Assembly (NCBI RefSeq): GCF_023520795.1
Contig: NZ_CP046605.1
Span: forward strand, 2,091,438 to 2,155,437
Source of the DNA: Corynebacterium accolens
Lineage (GTDB): Bacteria; Actinomycetota; Actinomycetes; Mycobacteriales; Mycobacteriaceae
DNA length: 64,000 bases
Direction of reading: 5' to 3'
Numbering within the stretch: the first letter of the stretch is position 1; the number at the start of each line of letters is the position of its first letter. The notes beneath the pieces were generated by a model. That model saw nothing but the letters and a program-made list of their open reading frames with translations, made no database searches and was not told where the DNA came from. Below, piece by piece: positions 53,574-64,000 of this stretch. The position numbers and the translations under genes are program-made.

Positions 53574-53753
53574 TTAGAATTCGTATACGTTCTGGTGGCT
53601 GGAACCAGCGAAGAGCGGGAAGTTGGAGCTTACCGCACCGAAGCTCTCCTTACCAGTGGTGACGAGGGAGTGAACAGCCTCGACAATGTTGTGCCACTGG
53701 GTCCAAGTGGTAACGAAGTTGTCCAGGTGCATCTGGATGGTGGAGAGATCCAT
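53574..53753 (-). CDS. porH: PorH-like cell-wall channel micropeptide (59 aa)
   Basis: A 59-residue frame starting MDLSTIQMHLDNFVTTW, with AGGAG 7 bases before ATG 53753; the longer frame to 53816 has no ribosome site. The MDLS start, amphipathic helix and lack of a signal peptide match PorH. Ser residues near the C-terminus (AGSSHQN) could carry a mycolate ester. Only 24 bases separate it from porA, so they share an mRNA. Confidence 0.7.
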   Translation of the reverse strand: MDLSTIQMHLDNFVTTWTQWHNIVEAVHSLVTTGKESFGAVSSNFPLFAGSSHQNVYEF

Positions 53754-54468
53754 AATTGAACTCCTAAAGTATGTCCGAAGCTTTCTGCCCCGGAGGGGTT
53801 TGCAGTTTGCAGACACCCTCAGTGGGCGTCACAAGAGATATTTTGGCACAACTTCGATTGAAAGCAAGTCCACTTCGCGGAAAATTTTCGCCTTTTTCGA
53901 CTTGCACTGAAATGGTCCTGTTTTTTATATAGATACGCGATGGAATTTATGACGTCCAGACAAGGCTGTGAGCTGCGGTTTTAGTATTCCCGCACCGCGA
54001 TTTAGTTAATTTCGGGTGAACACTGTAACACCCGAGGGTGCAAATACCGATATACATAACTCTCTAATGTCTGTAGACGCAGCCAAAATTTTCTTGCGCC
54101 TATCGCCCGCTCCAGTACCCACATCGGGGGGTATTGTGACGTATGTGGCTGATGTTATCAGGTAAGGGGACACTTATTTAGCCTCAGTCACCTAGTTTTC
54201 GGCGCTCCATGAAGAAGCTGTCATGACTCAAGAAAGACGCCAATGACTAGCATTTTCGTCGTTTATGCCGCGATTCAACGAAATTTCATCGTTGCAGTAA
54301 CACGACAAGCGCACAGAATGCCTTAGACACGCCGAAGCGCCCCACCATTGTGCGGTATATGCACATTGAAGGGGCGCATTGACACTTACCGTGCCTCCGC
54401 TAAGGCCTTGACACGTATACCTCTTATATCGCCTGAGAGGCGTATATAAGGGCTATACGGCAGGCTTT

Positions 54469-54481
<13 letters not shown>
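53754..54481. other. 728-base non-coding spacer between porH and groEL
   Basis: A/T-richer than the flanks and without a credible gene on either strand. It holds the porHA promoter region (on the minus strand TTGCTT, 17 bases, AAAATA, about 100 bases before porH), several hairpins and the groEL 3' flank. Confidence 0.6.
54337..54377. other. Nested hairpin in the porH-groEL spacer
   Basis: GCGCCCC (54337-54343) pairs with GGGGCGC (54371-54377), and inside TGTGC pairs with GCACA. No T-run follows on either strand. Could be part of an unannotated small RNA. Confidence 0.45.
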
Positions 54482-56161
<1,680 letters not shown>

Positions 56162-56243
56162 TCACGTCTTTCTCGCTGCGGACGCCCGCGACGGCATGGC
56201 TGGTGAGTGTGGACCAACCTCAACCACAACGATGGAGATTTAT

Positions 56244-56270
56244 CTAGCACTCATTCTGTGCGAGTGCTAA
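56244..56270. promoter_or_regulatory. CIRCE element (HrcA operator)
   Basis: CTAGCACTC-N9-GAGTGCTAA differs from the consensus TTAGCACTC-N9-GAGTGCTAA by one base. It lies about 120 bases upstream of groEL and is just downstream of the promoter. Confidence 0.92.
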
Positions 56271-56274
56271 CGAC

Positions 56275-56304
56275 TATTCTGGCACTCTCCTACCCCGACT
56301 GCAA
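56275..56304 (-). promoter_or_regulatory. Predicted groEL promoter
   Basis: On the minus strand TTGCAG (56299-56304), 18 bases and AGAATA (56275-56280) precede CIRCE, so HrcA bound at CIRCE would block the start site. Confidence 0.5.
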
Positions 56305-56386
56305 GGTGCAACGCGCTTGCCTCTAGCGATCTGGCACCTCCCGCAGAGGCACCAGATGCATGCGTACATATCCGTATATATAAGGA

Positions 56387-56405
56387 GTGGCCCGATGAGG
56401 GCCAC
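56387..56405 (-). terminator. Hairpin after the OPT transporter gene
   Basis: GTGGCCC (56387-56393) and GGGCCAC (56399-56405) form a 7-bp stem 13 bases past the stop; on the minus strand TCCTTATATATA follows. Confidence 0.5.
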
Positions 56406-56417
56406 GCGTAAACGGGA

Positions 56418-58433
56418 CTAGCGATTGTCCGCTCGGGCCTTGTCAGGGGTCTCGGTCTGCTCAGGGGCTTGCACCTTGCGCGCGGTCCAGCGGTAGATGA
56501 AGCTGAGCGCCGCGATAAATAGCACGATGCCGAGCACCGTCGCGGAGGTACCGCCGGAAAAGACCTCCAGCGGGCTATCCCCGCCGGAAGCGGCGATAAT
56601 GGCGGCGTTGACCACGCCGAAGAGGGACTCGCCCACGATGAGACCGGTGGCCAGAAGCGTACCCATGCGCTTGGCAAAATCCGGGCGGGATTGGCGTGCG
56701 GCCCACTTGTTATAGAAGGTACCCAGGATGGCGCCGATGGGAATGACGACGGTGAGCGCGGCCGGAAGATACATGCCCATGCCAACAGCCAGTGGGGACA
56801 GCGACCCCTTGGAGGTGAACTTGTGCAAGCACTCATCCACGACAATAAGGACGGCGCCAATCCCCATGCCGGTAAAGATAAGGCTCCAGTTCAGCGAGTT
56901 TTCAAAAATGCCGGAGGCCACCGAGGACATCAGGGCGGCTTGTGGGGCAGCAAGGGCATCCTCGCCGGCACCTTCCATACCCTGGAAACCGAATCCGGTG
57001 AGCATGAGCTGCAGGATGGGCGGGATCACCAGGGAGCCGAAGACCACGCCGATGATCAGCGCCACCTGCTGTTTCCACGGGGTAGCGCCAACCAGCTGGC
57101 CGGTCTTTAAATCCTGCAGGTTGTCATTGGAAATGGTGGCGATGCCAAAGACGATGGCCGCGGTAAAGAGCGTATAGGCCACCAGGGAGAGCGGCTCCGC
57201 GCTGCTGCCGCGGGTCACGGCCGCGATGACTAACGATGCAGTAAGCACCGCGATCACGCCAATGGAGGAAATCGGCGAGTTGGAGGCACCGATCAAACCA
57301 GCCATATAACCGCACACGGAGGCAATGATTAGGCCAACCAGCAGGGTAAAGACCACAGAGACGGTAATGAGCACCACCATGTGATCATGAATATCGGTAC
57401 CTTGCACGAAGTCCCAGAGCAATAGCGCGATGGGCACCATCAGCACCACAATCGTGGTCACAACGTACGGGAACGGGATATCGCGCTCGGTGACATCGAC
57501 CGTGCCGCCGGATTTGCGGGTGCGCGATGAGGCCAAGGACTGGCGAATGCCCACCGTGATGGGGCCTGCGATCTTGATAAGCGTCCAGATAGCGGCGATG
57601 GCCATGGTGCCCACGCCGATGAACCGGATGTCATCGGCGAAGGTGGGATCGACGACATCGGCTAGCGCGGCAGCAGAGCCCACATCGCCGGAAGTGCGGA
57701 TGGGCAGCAGGACGAAGTAGGAGATGACCACGCCGACCAGCATCGCAATACCCACCGGCAGGCCCACCAGGTGGCCGACGCCAATGAGAGCGGTGGACAG
57801 GCTCGCGCCCAGCGTGGTGGCACCGGAGCCGAGCTTGAAATAGGTAGAAACCTCAGCGGCCGCGGCCTTCATCGAGGTCAATAGTGCCATCGCGGCGGAG
57901 ACCAAGCCGCCGACGACGATAACGCGCAAGCCCTTGGCATTCTCCCCGTGACTGGCGCCGTCGCCGCTTTCATCACCAACCCGGAGGACCTCCGCGGCGG
58001 CAACGCCTTCCGGATAAGGAAGATCGGAGCCGGTCACCAGCGCGCGGCGCAGCGGGATGGAATACATCACGCCCAGCACGCCGCCGATGATGCAGACGCC
58101 TGCGGTTTTGAAAAATCCGAAGCCCTGCCAATAGCCCACCATGACCAGGCCGGGCAGGACGAAGATGATGGCGGACAACGTGCCTGCGGCCGAGGCAATG
58201 GTCTGCACAATGTTGTTTTCTTTGATGTTGTGCCCGGCAAACCGGCGCAACACCGCCATGGAAATCACGGCGGCGGGAATAGAGGTGGCAAACGTCAGGC
58301 CCACCTTCAGGCCCAGGTAGACGTTAGCGGCGGTAAAAATGAGGGTAATCAGGCCGCCGATGATGACCCCGCGCAGGGTCAACTCGGGCAGGCTGGCCTG
58401 CGAACCGGCGGCGGGAGCTTGCGTAGACGCCAT
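56418..58433 (-). CDS. OPT-family oligopeptide transporter
   Basis: A 671-residue polytopic protein with about 15 helices and OPT/YSL-type segments: LTLRGVIIGGLITLIFTAAN at the start, SDLPYPEGVAAAEVL near residue 140 and GATPWKQQVALIIGVVFGS about residue 455. The family imports peptides or metal chelates using proton gradient. The substrate is not readable. No partner genes are adjacent; it is 179 bases from the divergent M20 gene. Confidence 0.9.
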   Translation of the reverse strand: MASTQAPAAGSQASLPELTLRGVIIGGLITLIFTAANVYLGLKVGLTFATSIPAAVISMAVLRRFAGHNIKENNIVQTIASAAGTLSAIIFVLPGLVMVGYWQGFGFFKTAGVCIIGGVLGVMYSIPLRRALVTGSDLPYPEGVAAAEVLRVGDESGDGASHGENAKGLRVIVVGGLVSAAMALLTSMKAAAAEVSTYFKLGSGATTLGASLSTALIGVGHLVGLPVGIAMLVGVVISYFVLLPIRTSGDVGSAAALADVVDPTFADDIRFIGVGTMAIAAIWTLIKIAGPITVGIRQSLASSRTRKSGGTVDVTERDIPFPYVVTTIVVLMVPIALLLWDFVQGTDIHDHMVVLITVSVVFTLLVGLIIASVCGYMAGLIGASNSPISSIGVIAVLTASLVIAAVTRGSSAEPLSLVAYTLFTAAIVFGIATISNDNLQDLKTGQLVGATPWKQQVALIIGVVFGSLVIPPILQLMLTGFGFQGMEGAGEDALAAPQAALMSSVASGIFENSLNWSLIFTGMGIGAVLIVVDECLHKFTSKGSLSPLAVGMGMYLPAALTVVIPIGAILGTFYNKWAARQSRPDFAKRMGTLLATGLIVGESLFGVVNAAIIAASGGDSPLEVFSGGTSATVLGIVLFIAALSFIYRWTARKVQAPEQTETPDKARADNR

Positions 58434-58612
58434 GCCAGGTCCTTTCTAGTATTGCTTCACTGTTTTTAATCTCAACCATCTTCGCGTCGGCCACCGGAAG
58501 GTACCTGGCGGGAAGATGGGGAAAATTCTAGGCCACCGCAGCCCCGCGTACCTATTCCATTTAATTTATGGCTTACTTTATGGCCCGCGCACGGCAGGGT
58601 ACCGTGGGGTGC

Positions 58613-59980
58613 ATGACAAATATCATTGACAGCGTACGCAGTGACCGCGACACCATCTTCCGCCAGCTCAGCGAGCTCGTGGCATTCAACTCCGTCCACA
58701 ATGAGCCAGGTTTGGAAGACCAGGCTCAGGGCGCAAGCCAGTGGGTAAAGGCCGCGCTGGAAGAGGCCGGGGCAACGGTAGAAACCATCACCACCGCGGA
58801 TGGTTCCACCGCCATTTTGGGCGAGCGCAAGGGCGAGGAAGGCGCTAAAACCGTCCTGTTGTACTCGCACTACGATGTCGTGCCCGCCGGAGACCGCGCG
58901 GCCTGGGAATCCGATCCGTTCACCTTGACCGAGCGCGCCGATGCCGAGGGCACCACCCGCTGGTACGGCCGCGGCGCGGCGGACTGCAAGGGCAATGTGG
59001 CCATGCACCTGGCAGCCCTGCGAGCACTGGAAGCCAATGGCGGCACGAAGGTGAACCTGAAGTACCTCATCGAGGGCTCCGAGGAGCGCGGCGGCGAGGG
59101 CCTGTCCCAGCTCATCAAGGACCGCCCGGAGCTTTTCGCTGCCGATGCCATCCTGATCGCGGATGCCGGCAATGCCGCCGTGGGCCAACCCACCTTGACC
59201 ACCTCCCTGCGCGGCGGCGCGCAGATTGAGGTCGAGGTCAATACCCTGGCCGCGCCCGTACACTCCGGCCAATTCGGCGGCGCGGCCCCGGATGCGGTGA
59301 AGGCGCTCATGCGCACGCTGGATTCGCTGACGGATGAATACGGCCGCACCACCATCGATGGCGTGGATACCAGCGCCCACTGGCAAGGCCAGGAATACCC
59401 GGCCGAGGCCTTCCGCGGCGATGCGCAGCTGCTCGAGGGCACCGAGATCATGGGATCCAAGGACCCGGAGGGTGCTACCCCGGTGGCGGATATGGTGTGG
59501 TCCCGCCCGGCCCTTTCCGTAACCGGCTTTACCTCTACCCCGGTGGCTGAGGCCGTCAACGCCGTGCCCGCTACCGCGGCCGCCAAGCTGAACCTGCGCG
59601 TTCCAGCAGGCACCGATGCCCGCGCCATCGGCGAGGCCGTCTGCGAGCACGTGAAGAACCACGCCCCGTGGGGCGCGCACGTCAAGGCTGAGGTCGTGGA
59701 GGCCAATGCCGGTTTCTCTACCGACCCGGAAAAGCCCGCCGTGGCACTGTTGGGCCAGTGCCTCTCCGAGGCCTACGGCAAGGACACCGCAGCCCAAGGC
59801 ATGGGCGGTTCCATCCCGCTGACCACCGAGCTGCAAGAGGCACACCCCAACGCGGAAATCGCCCTCTACGGCGTGGAGGAGCCCAAGTGCACCATCCACT
59901 CCGCCAATGAGTCCGTCGATCCCACCGAGATCGAACACGTCGCCGCCGCGGAGGCTCTTTTCTTGCAGCGCTACGCTTAA
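58613..59980 (+). CDS. M20-family metallodipeptidase
   Basis: A 455-residue di-zinc peptidase. His86 and Asp88 lie in LYSHYDVVPAG, the bridging Asp in YGRGAADCKGN, and the Glu pair in EGSEERGGEG; the lid dimerisation domain follows, ending with HSANESVDPTEIEH. ATG 58613 is used; 15 upstream codons have no support. TACCGT 7 bases before the ATG suggests a leaderless mRNA. It releases amino acids from dipeptides, fitting the divergent OPT importer next door. Confidence 0.9.
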   Translation: MTNIIDSVRSDRDTIFRQLSELVAFNSVHNEPGLEDQAQGASQWVKAALEEAGATVETITTADGSTAILGERKGEEGAKTVLLYSHYDVVPAGDRAAWESDPFTLTERADAEGTTRWYGRGAADCKGNVAMHLAALRALEANGGTKVNLKYLIEGSEERGGEGLSQLIKDRPELFAADAILIADAGNAAVGQPTLTTSLRGGAQIEVEVNTLAAPVHSGQFGGAAPDAVKALMRTLDSLTDEYGRTTIDGVDTSAHWQGQEYPAEAFRGDAQLLEGTEIMGSKDPEGATPVADMVWSRPALSVTGFTSTPVAEAVNAVPATAAAKLNLRVPAGTDARAIGEAVCEHVKNHAPWGAHVKAEVVEANAGFSTDPEKPAVALLGQCLSEAYGKDTAAQGMGGSIPLTTELQEAHPNAEIALYGVEEPKCTIHSANESVDPTEIEHVAAAEALFLQRYA

Positions 59981-60000
59981 AAAAGCGCGCAATGGCGGCA

Positions 60001-60225
60001 TATAATACTGTGCACGAAAAGTAATCTTTCGAAGTTGTGGAAAAACCGGTAAACTTTTGACGAGTTGACCCCGTTTCCGGCCACGCTACTTGCACAAGTG
60101 GGACAGTTCGTACTCGGCCGAGTGCGAACTGTCTTGGTGTGTATATGCTCCCGGCGCATATGCCCACGCACCGCGGCACCGAGGGTCTGAGAACTTGACA
60201 CAACCTAAGGAGCGCAGATTCCAAC
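60001..60225 (+). promoter_or_regulatory. Mrp operon promoter and structured 5' leader
   Basis: TATAAT at 60001-60006 is a perfect -10 with TG-poor upstream sequence. A transcript would have a leader of about 210 bases before mrpA, containing the long palindrome at 60102-60133. A second possible promoter (TTGACC near 60065) also precedes the palindrome. Confidence 0.4.
60102..60133. repeat. 32-bp near-perfect palindrome in the mrpA leader
   Basis: GACAGTTCGTACTCGG joins CCGAGTGCGAACTGTC with no loop; 15 of 16 pairs are Watson-Crick and one is a G-T wobble. It may be a regulator operator, a hairpin or a terminator of the M20 gene. Confidence 0.75.
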
Positions 60226-63200
60226 GTGCTAATACTTCTGGGTGCCCTCATCGTTGCCACCGTGGTTGCACCGCTGCTCATCATGAATGTGGGCCGCCCA
60301 GCCTTTGGTTTATTGGCAATAGTTCCCGGTGTCGGTTTCGTGTGGACCCTCGCGCACTTTGCCCGGGGTACCTTCCGCGATGGCGGCACGCTGAATTACA
60401 CCATCGAGTGGATGCCGGCCGCGCACCTCGCCGTGGATCTGCGCATGGATGCCCTAGGCGGGCTCTTTAGCCTTATTATCCTGGGCATGGGCGCGTTGGT
60501 CTTGCTGTATTGCTGGGGTTATTTCGATTCCACGCGGCGCCGCCTTGCCATGTTCGCCGGCCAAATGGTGGGCTTTGCCACCGCCATGTTTGGGTTGGTC
60601 ACCTCCGATAGCCTGCTGCTCATGTACGTCTTCTGGGAGATCACCTCCCTCTTGTCGTACCTATTGGTCAGCTACTATGCCGAGCGCGCCTCCTCGCGCC
60701 GCGCTGCACAGCAGGCCCTTATGGTCACGGTCTTGGGTGGCCTGTCCATGCTGATGGGCATCTGCCTGCTCGGCCGGCAGACCGGGGCGTGGACATTTAG
60801 CGAAATCCACGCCTACGATCATTTCCCCCAAACGCCATACGTCACCGTCGCCATCGTGCTCATCCTGGTCGGCGCGCTGACCAAGTCCGCCATCGTGCCG
60901 GCGCACTTCTGGCTACCGGGTGCCATGGCCGCGCCGACGCCGGTCTCGGCGTACCTGCACTCCGCGGCCATGGTCAAGGCCGGAATCTACCTGGTCGCGC
61001 GCCTGGCACCGGATATGTACGAGGTCGCCACCTGGCACCTCGTGGTCATTTCCTTAGGCGTCTTTACCATGCTGCTCGGCGGCTGGATGGCGCTGAAACA
61101 AAAGGACCTCAAGCTCATTTTGGCCTATGGCACGGTCTCCCAGCTGGGCTTTATTACCTCCATCGTGGCGGTTGGCTCCCGGGAGGCCATGCAGGCGGGC
61201 CTGGCGCTGACCTTTGCTCACTCGCTCTTCAAGGCTGCACTGTTCATGGTGGTCGGCGCCATCGACCACTGCTCAGGCACGCGCGATATTACGAAGCTAT
61301 CCGGCCTCGGCCGCAGGCAGCCCTTCCTTTACAGCCTCGCCCTAATCTCCGCCCTGTCCATGGCGGGCGTTCCCCCGCTCTTTGGTTTTGTGTCCAAGGA
61401 GGCCGTGCTGGAATCCACCATGCACGAAGGACTGCTCATTGGCATGCCGCGCAATATGATCCTGGTGGCCTATGTGGCAGGTTCCATCCTCACCATGGCC
61501 TATGCCCTGCGCTTTTTGTGGGGCGCGTTTGCCTCCAAGAACCTCCCGCACGATAAGGACGGCGTCTCTGCGGCCGTGGCCACGATGCACAAGGTCAACG
61601 TGGGCCTGTGGCTCGCCCCGGCCGTGCTCACCGCGCTGACTATCGCGCTTGGCCTCGCGCCGCAGGCGCTCTCGGCGGCCATCGATCAGCACCTCGATTC
61701 CACCTTCGGGGCAGGCGAGCACCACGGCCTGGCCCTCTGGCACGGGTGGTCGGTGACCTTGGGCGTATCCGCCATCATCATCGTGGCCGGCATCATCGTC
61801 CACTGGCGCCGCCAGGTGCTGGAGCAATGGCAGTTTGCGTACCCCGCGCTTGGCGATGCCGACGCCGTCTACGACAAGGTCATCTCCACCCTGCGCAAGC
61901 TCTCCCTGCGCACCACGGCCGTGACCCAGCGCGGTTCGTTGCAGCTCAACCTGACCGTCATCTTCGCCACCCTCATGGTGCTGCCGCTGACCATGCTGAT
62001 TACCGGTGATCTCACGGATATCCGCATGGTGGTTGCAGAAAATCCCTGGCAGATTGTCGCCGCCATCATCATGATGGTGGCCGCCATTGCCGCCACGGTG
62101 ACTGATAACCGCTTGTCCGCCGTCATCATCGTCGGCATTACCGGCTATTCCTTGTCTTTCGTCTTTGCCATCCATGGTGCCCCGGACTTGGCGCTGACCC
62201 AGCTGCTCACGGAAACCATCATCATGGTGCTATTCATGCTGGTGCTGCGCCGCATCCCGGCGTCTACCGAGTGGAAGCAGGACCCGAAGATGGGCCGCCT
62301 GCGCGCCTGGCTCTCCGTCGGCACCGGCTTGACCGTCACCATCGTGGCGATGTTCGCCATCAACGCGCGCTCGGCCGAGCCCATCTCGCAGTACATGCCG
62401 GAGCTGGCAAAGGAGATTGGCCACGGCGCCAATGCCGTCAACGTCTTGCTGGTGGACCTGCGCGCCTGGGATACCTTTGGTGAGATCACGGTGATCATCA
62501 TCGCCGCGCTCGGTGTGGCCTCCCTGATTTACCGCACGCAATCCTTCTCTAGGGACAGCCGCCGGCCTACCCTGCAGGTCACGGGCCGGCGCTGGCTGGC
62601 CGCGGGCGCGGAATCGGAGCAGGCGCTCAACCGCTCGCTGATGATCGATGTCTCCACCCGCGTGCTCTTCCCCTCCATGATGGCGCTGTCCTTCTACTTC
62701 TTCTTCGCCGGGCACAATGCGCCAGGCGGCGGCTTCGCCGGTGGCCTTGTGGCCGCACTCGCACTCATCCTGCGCTACCTGGCCGGTGGCCGCGCGGAGC
62801 TCGATGAGGCCCTGCCCATCGATGCCGGGCGCACCATGGGCGCTGGCCTCACCTTCTCCGCCCTGGCGGTGGTGGTGCCGATGTTCTTTGGCTACCCGCC
62901 GCTTACCAGCGGATATACCTCGCCCGAAATCCCGCTTATCGGCGCGGTCTCGCTGCCTTCGGCGCTGGTCTTTGACCTGGGCGTCTACCTCATCGTCGTG
63001 GGGCTCACGCTCTACGTGCTCAGCTCGCTCGGCGCCAAGCTGGATGAGGAAGAAGAGATGCGTAAGCAGCGCGCCCGCGACCGCGCCCGTTCGCTTGCGC
63101 GGAAGAACCGGGAGCGCAGCACCAAGCAGAAGGCCCAAAGGGCGCAAAAACAAGAGAAGAAACAAGAAAAGGTACCAGCCGCAACGAGCCCCTCCGGCAC

Positions 63201-63234
63201 AGATTCCGGGGACAACGCAGGAAAGGAGAAATAA
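60226..63234 (+). CDS. mrpA: Na+/H+ antiporter subunit A, fused A+B (MrpA/MnhA)
   Basis: The largest subunit of the Mrp antiporter, related to NuoL of complex I. The 1002-residue protein has a proton-conducting core (YVFWEITSLLSYLLVSYYAE, PAHFWLPGAMAAPTPVSAYL) and a C-terminal MrpB-like domain after about residue 800 (FFAGHNAPGGGFAGGLVAAL). The last 65 residues are a charged Arg/Lys/Gln-rich tail. GTG 60226 lies 13 bases after AAGGAG, wider than ideal, so the start is uncertain. The stop is directly followed by mrpC. Confidence 0.92.
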   Translation: MLILLGALIVATVVAPLLIMNVGRPAFGLLAIVPGVGFVWTLAHFARGTFRDGGTLNYTIEWMPAAHLAVDLRMDALGGLFSLIILGMGALVLLYCWGYFDSTRRRLAMFAGQMVGFATAMFGLVTSDSLLLMYVFWEITSLLSYLLVSYYAERASSRRAAQQALMVTVLGGLSMLMGICLLGRQTGAWTFSEIHAYDHFPQTPYVTVAIVLILVGALTKSAIVPAHFWLPGAMAAPTPVSAYLHSAAMVKAGIYLVARLAPDMYEVATWHLVVISLGVFTMLLGGWMALKQKDLKLILAYGTVSQLGFITSIVAVGSREAMQAGLALTFAHSLFKAALFMVVGAIDHCSGTRDITKLSGLGRRQPFLYSLALISALSMAGVPPLFGFVSKEAVLESTMHEGLLIGMPRNMILVAYVAGSILTMAYALRFLWGAFASKNLPHDKDGVSAAVATMHKVNVGLWLAPAVLTALTIALGLAPQALSAAIDQHLDSTFGAGEHHGLALWHGWSVTLGVSAIIIVAGIIVHWRRQVLEQWQFAYPALGDADAVYDKVISTLRKLSLRTTAVTQRGSLQLNLTVIFATLMVLPLTMLITGDLTDIRMVVAENPWQIVAAIIMMVAAIAATVTDNRLSAVIIVGITGYSLSFVFAIHGAPDLALTQLLTETIIMVLFMLVLRRIPASTEWKQDPKMGRLRAWLSVGTGLTVTIVAMFAINARSAEPISQYMPELAKEIGHGANAVNVLLVDLRAWDTFGEITVIIIAALGVASLIYRTQSFSRDSRRPTLQVTGRRWLAAGAESEQALNRSLMIDVSTRVLFPSMMALSFYFFFAGHNAPGGGFAGGLVAALALILRYLAGGRAELDEALPIDAGRTMGAGLTFSALAVVVPMFFGYPPLTSGYTSPEIPLIGAVSLPSALVFDLGVYLIVVGLTLYVLSSLGAKLDEEEEMRKQRARDRARSLARKNRERSTKQKAQRAQKQEKKQEKVPAATSPSGTDSGDNAGKEK

Positions 63235-63735
63235 ATGCAAGCCAACCTCTTCCTCCTGCTCGCCGCCGGAGTGATGGTTTCTGCGGGCATCTACCTCTTG
63301 CTCGATCGCGCCATGACCAAGATGCTGCTCGGGCTGCTCTTGCTGGGCAATGGCGCCAACCTCTTCATGCTGCAGGCCGGTGGCCCGGCGGGCTCGCCGC
63401 CCATCGATGGCCGCGAGGCCCAGCCTTATGGCAGCGATATTGCGGATCCACTTACCCAAGCGATGATCCTTACCGCCATCGTCATCTCCATGGCGCTAAC
63501 GGCCTTCATCCTCACCTTGGCCTACCGCCAGTACCGCTACCGCACCGCCGACGTCATTGAAGATGACGCCGAAGACACCGCGATTGCCGCCAAGGCCTCC
63601 AAGCCCGGCAATGCCGCGGCGAGCGCGGATCATGATGCCTCCAATGACCCCGCCACCGGGCGGGCCACCAAGGAAGGCGATAATTTCGGCCCCGAGTCCT
63701 TCGAGGAGCCAGTGAAGGGAGCCGAAGATGACTGA
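63235..63735 (+). CDS. mrpC: Na+/H+ antiporter subunit C (MrpC/MnhC)
   Basis: Related to NuoK. The 166-residue protein has three helices (about 4-24, 28-48 and 82-105) with DRAMTKMLLGLLLLGNGANL and DPLTQAMILTAIVISMALTA; a long acidic Ala-rich tail of about 55 residues follows. It starts right after the mrpA stop. Confidence 0.92.
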   Translation: MQANLFLLLAAGVMVSAGIYLLLDRAMTKMLLGLLLLGNGANLFMLQAGGPAGSPPIDGREAQPYGSDIADPLTQAMILTAIVISMALTAFILTLAYRQYRYRTADVIEDDAEDTAIAAKASKPGNAAASADHDASNDPATGRATKEGDNFGPESFEEPVKGAEDD

Positions 63736-64000
63736 GCCATTCCACCAGGCGGCCGAGGCGATGTACCCGTATGTCGGCGCCCTCATCCCGCTGCCGGTTA
63801 TCATCCCGGCCGTGGCCGCGGCGCTCTCGCTGCTTTTTGCCCGCATGCCTAATGTGCAGCGCCAGATCGCCTTTTTCTCCCTGCTGATTACGGCTGCGGT
63901 GAACGCGAGCCTGATCATAATAGTGGATTTCCATGGCATACAGACGCTGCAAATTGGCGGCTGGGATGCGCCGGTGGGCATCACGTTGGTAGCGGACCGG
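63728..64000 (+). CDS. mrpD: Na+/H+ antiporter subunit D (MrpD/MnhD), 5' part
   Basis: ATG 63728 overlaps the mrpC stop by 8 bases; 91 codons are visible before the window ends. Two hydrophobic segments (LIPLPVIIPAVAAALSLLFA and FFSLLITAAVNASLIIIVDF) and the IGGWDAPVGITLVADR segment match the NuoN-like MrpD start. Confidence 0.88.
   Translation, partial: MTEPFHQAAEAMYPYVGALIPLPVIIPAVAAALSLLFARMPNVQRQIAFFSLLITAAVNASLIIIVDFHGIQTLQIGGWDAPVGITLVADR

Noticed and set aside
53754-53816. N-terminal extension of porH to an 80-residue protein
   Set aside because: The upstream ATG has no ribosome site, while ATG 53753 has AGGAG at ideal spacing and the family start MDLS.
58472-60001. 509-codon minus-strand frame
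   Set aside because: Antisense to the M20 dipeptidase, which has all its metal ligands.
62230-63459. 409-codon minus-strand frame
   Set aside because: Antisense to mrpA/mrpC; no family resemblance.

Overview
This is a contiguous stretch of a high-GC Gram-positive chromosome, almost certainly a Corynebacterium. Supporting signs are the porH/porA micro-genes beside groEL, a cory-CC-star type small protein, GuaB1, CarD, ClpC, an orphan groEL under CIRCE control, many GTG starts and apparently leaderless mRNAs. The gene order (rlmB-cysS-ispF-ispD-carD, radA, mutY, clpC, guaB1, lysS, the panC/fol/ftsH/hpt/tilS/dacB block, ppa, ppk2, porHA, groEL) is what I remember from corynebacteria. No rRNA, tRNA, CRISPR array or intact insertion sequence was seen.

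Layout. 1-9 kb: rlmB (cut by the window edge), cysS, ispF, ispD, carD, a lipoprotein gene, radA, a membrane-anchored protein, carbonic anhydrase, mutY and a 56-residue DUF4236 gene. 9-16.6 kb: clpC with a SigH-like promoter and ClgR-like operator, a divergent kinase-like membrane protein, a 14-helix MFS exporter and guaB1. 16.6-19.2 kb: a crtB-crtI carotenoid pair. 19.5-22.6 kb: lysS, then a lower-GC islet whose one intact gene fuses a cytidine deaminase to an ASCH/YqfB-like domain; imperfect 42-bp direct repeats flank it. 22.6-28.2 kb: cstA, a CC-ending small protein overlapping a cysteine-free ArsA/Get3-like ATPase, and two tandem C1 aminopeptidases. 28.3-39.9 kb: one long minus-strand operon-like block, in transcription order dacB-tilS-hpt-ftsH-folE-folP-folB-folK-DUF3180-DUF6779-DUF2520-panC-GNAT. 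39.9-41.5 kb: ppa and a DUF559 protein.

41.6-50 kb holds a FtsX-type ABC exporter divergent from a soluble histidine kinase/response regulator pair, then rhodanese, MarR and a 1307-residue Pls/PosA-type synthetase whose adenylation pocket reads like a lysine code. I infer a possible cationic homopolymer synthesis and response locus. 50-53 kb: a low-GC Abi/HEPN gene, a secreted alpha/beta hydrolase and ppk2. 53.4-56.3 kb: porA, porH and groEL. 56.4-64 kb: an OPT transporter, an M20 dipeptidase and the start of an Mrp Na+/H+ antiporter operon (fused A+B, C, truncated D).

The strongest leads are the deaminase-ASCH fusion as a predicted two-step N4-acetylcytidine salvage enzyme, the lysine-type Pls beside a peptide-exporter-like module, and the CC-star/ArsA pair translationally fused to cstA. 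All functional statements rest on motif reading and memory of the families; no database search was run.
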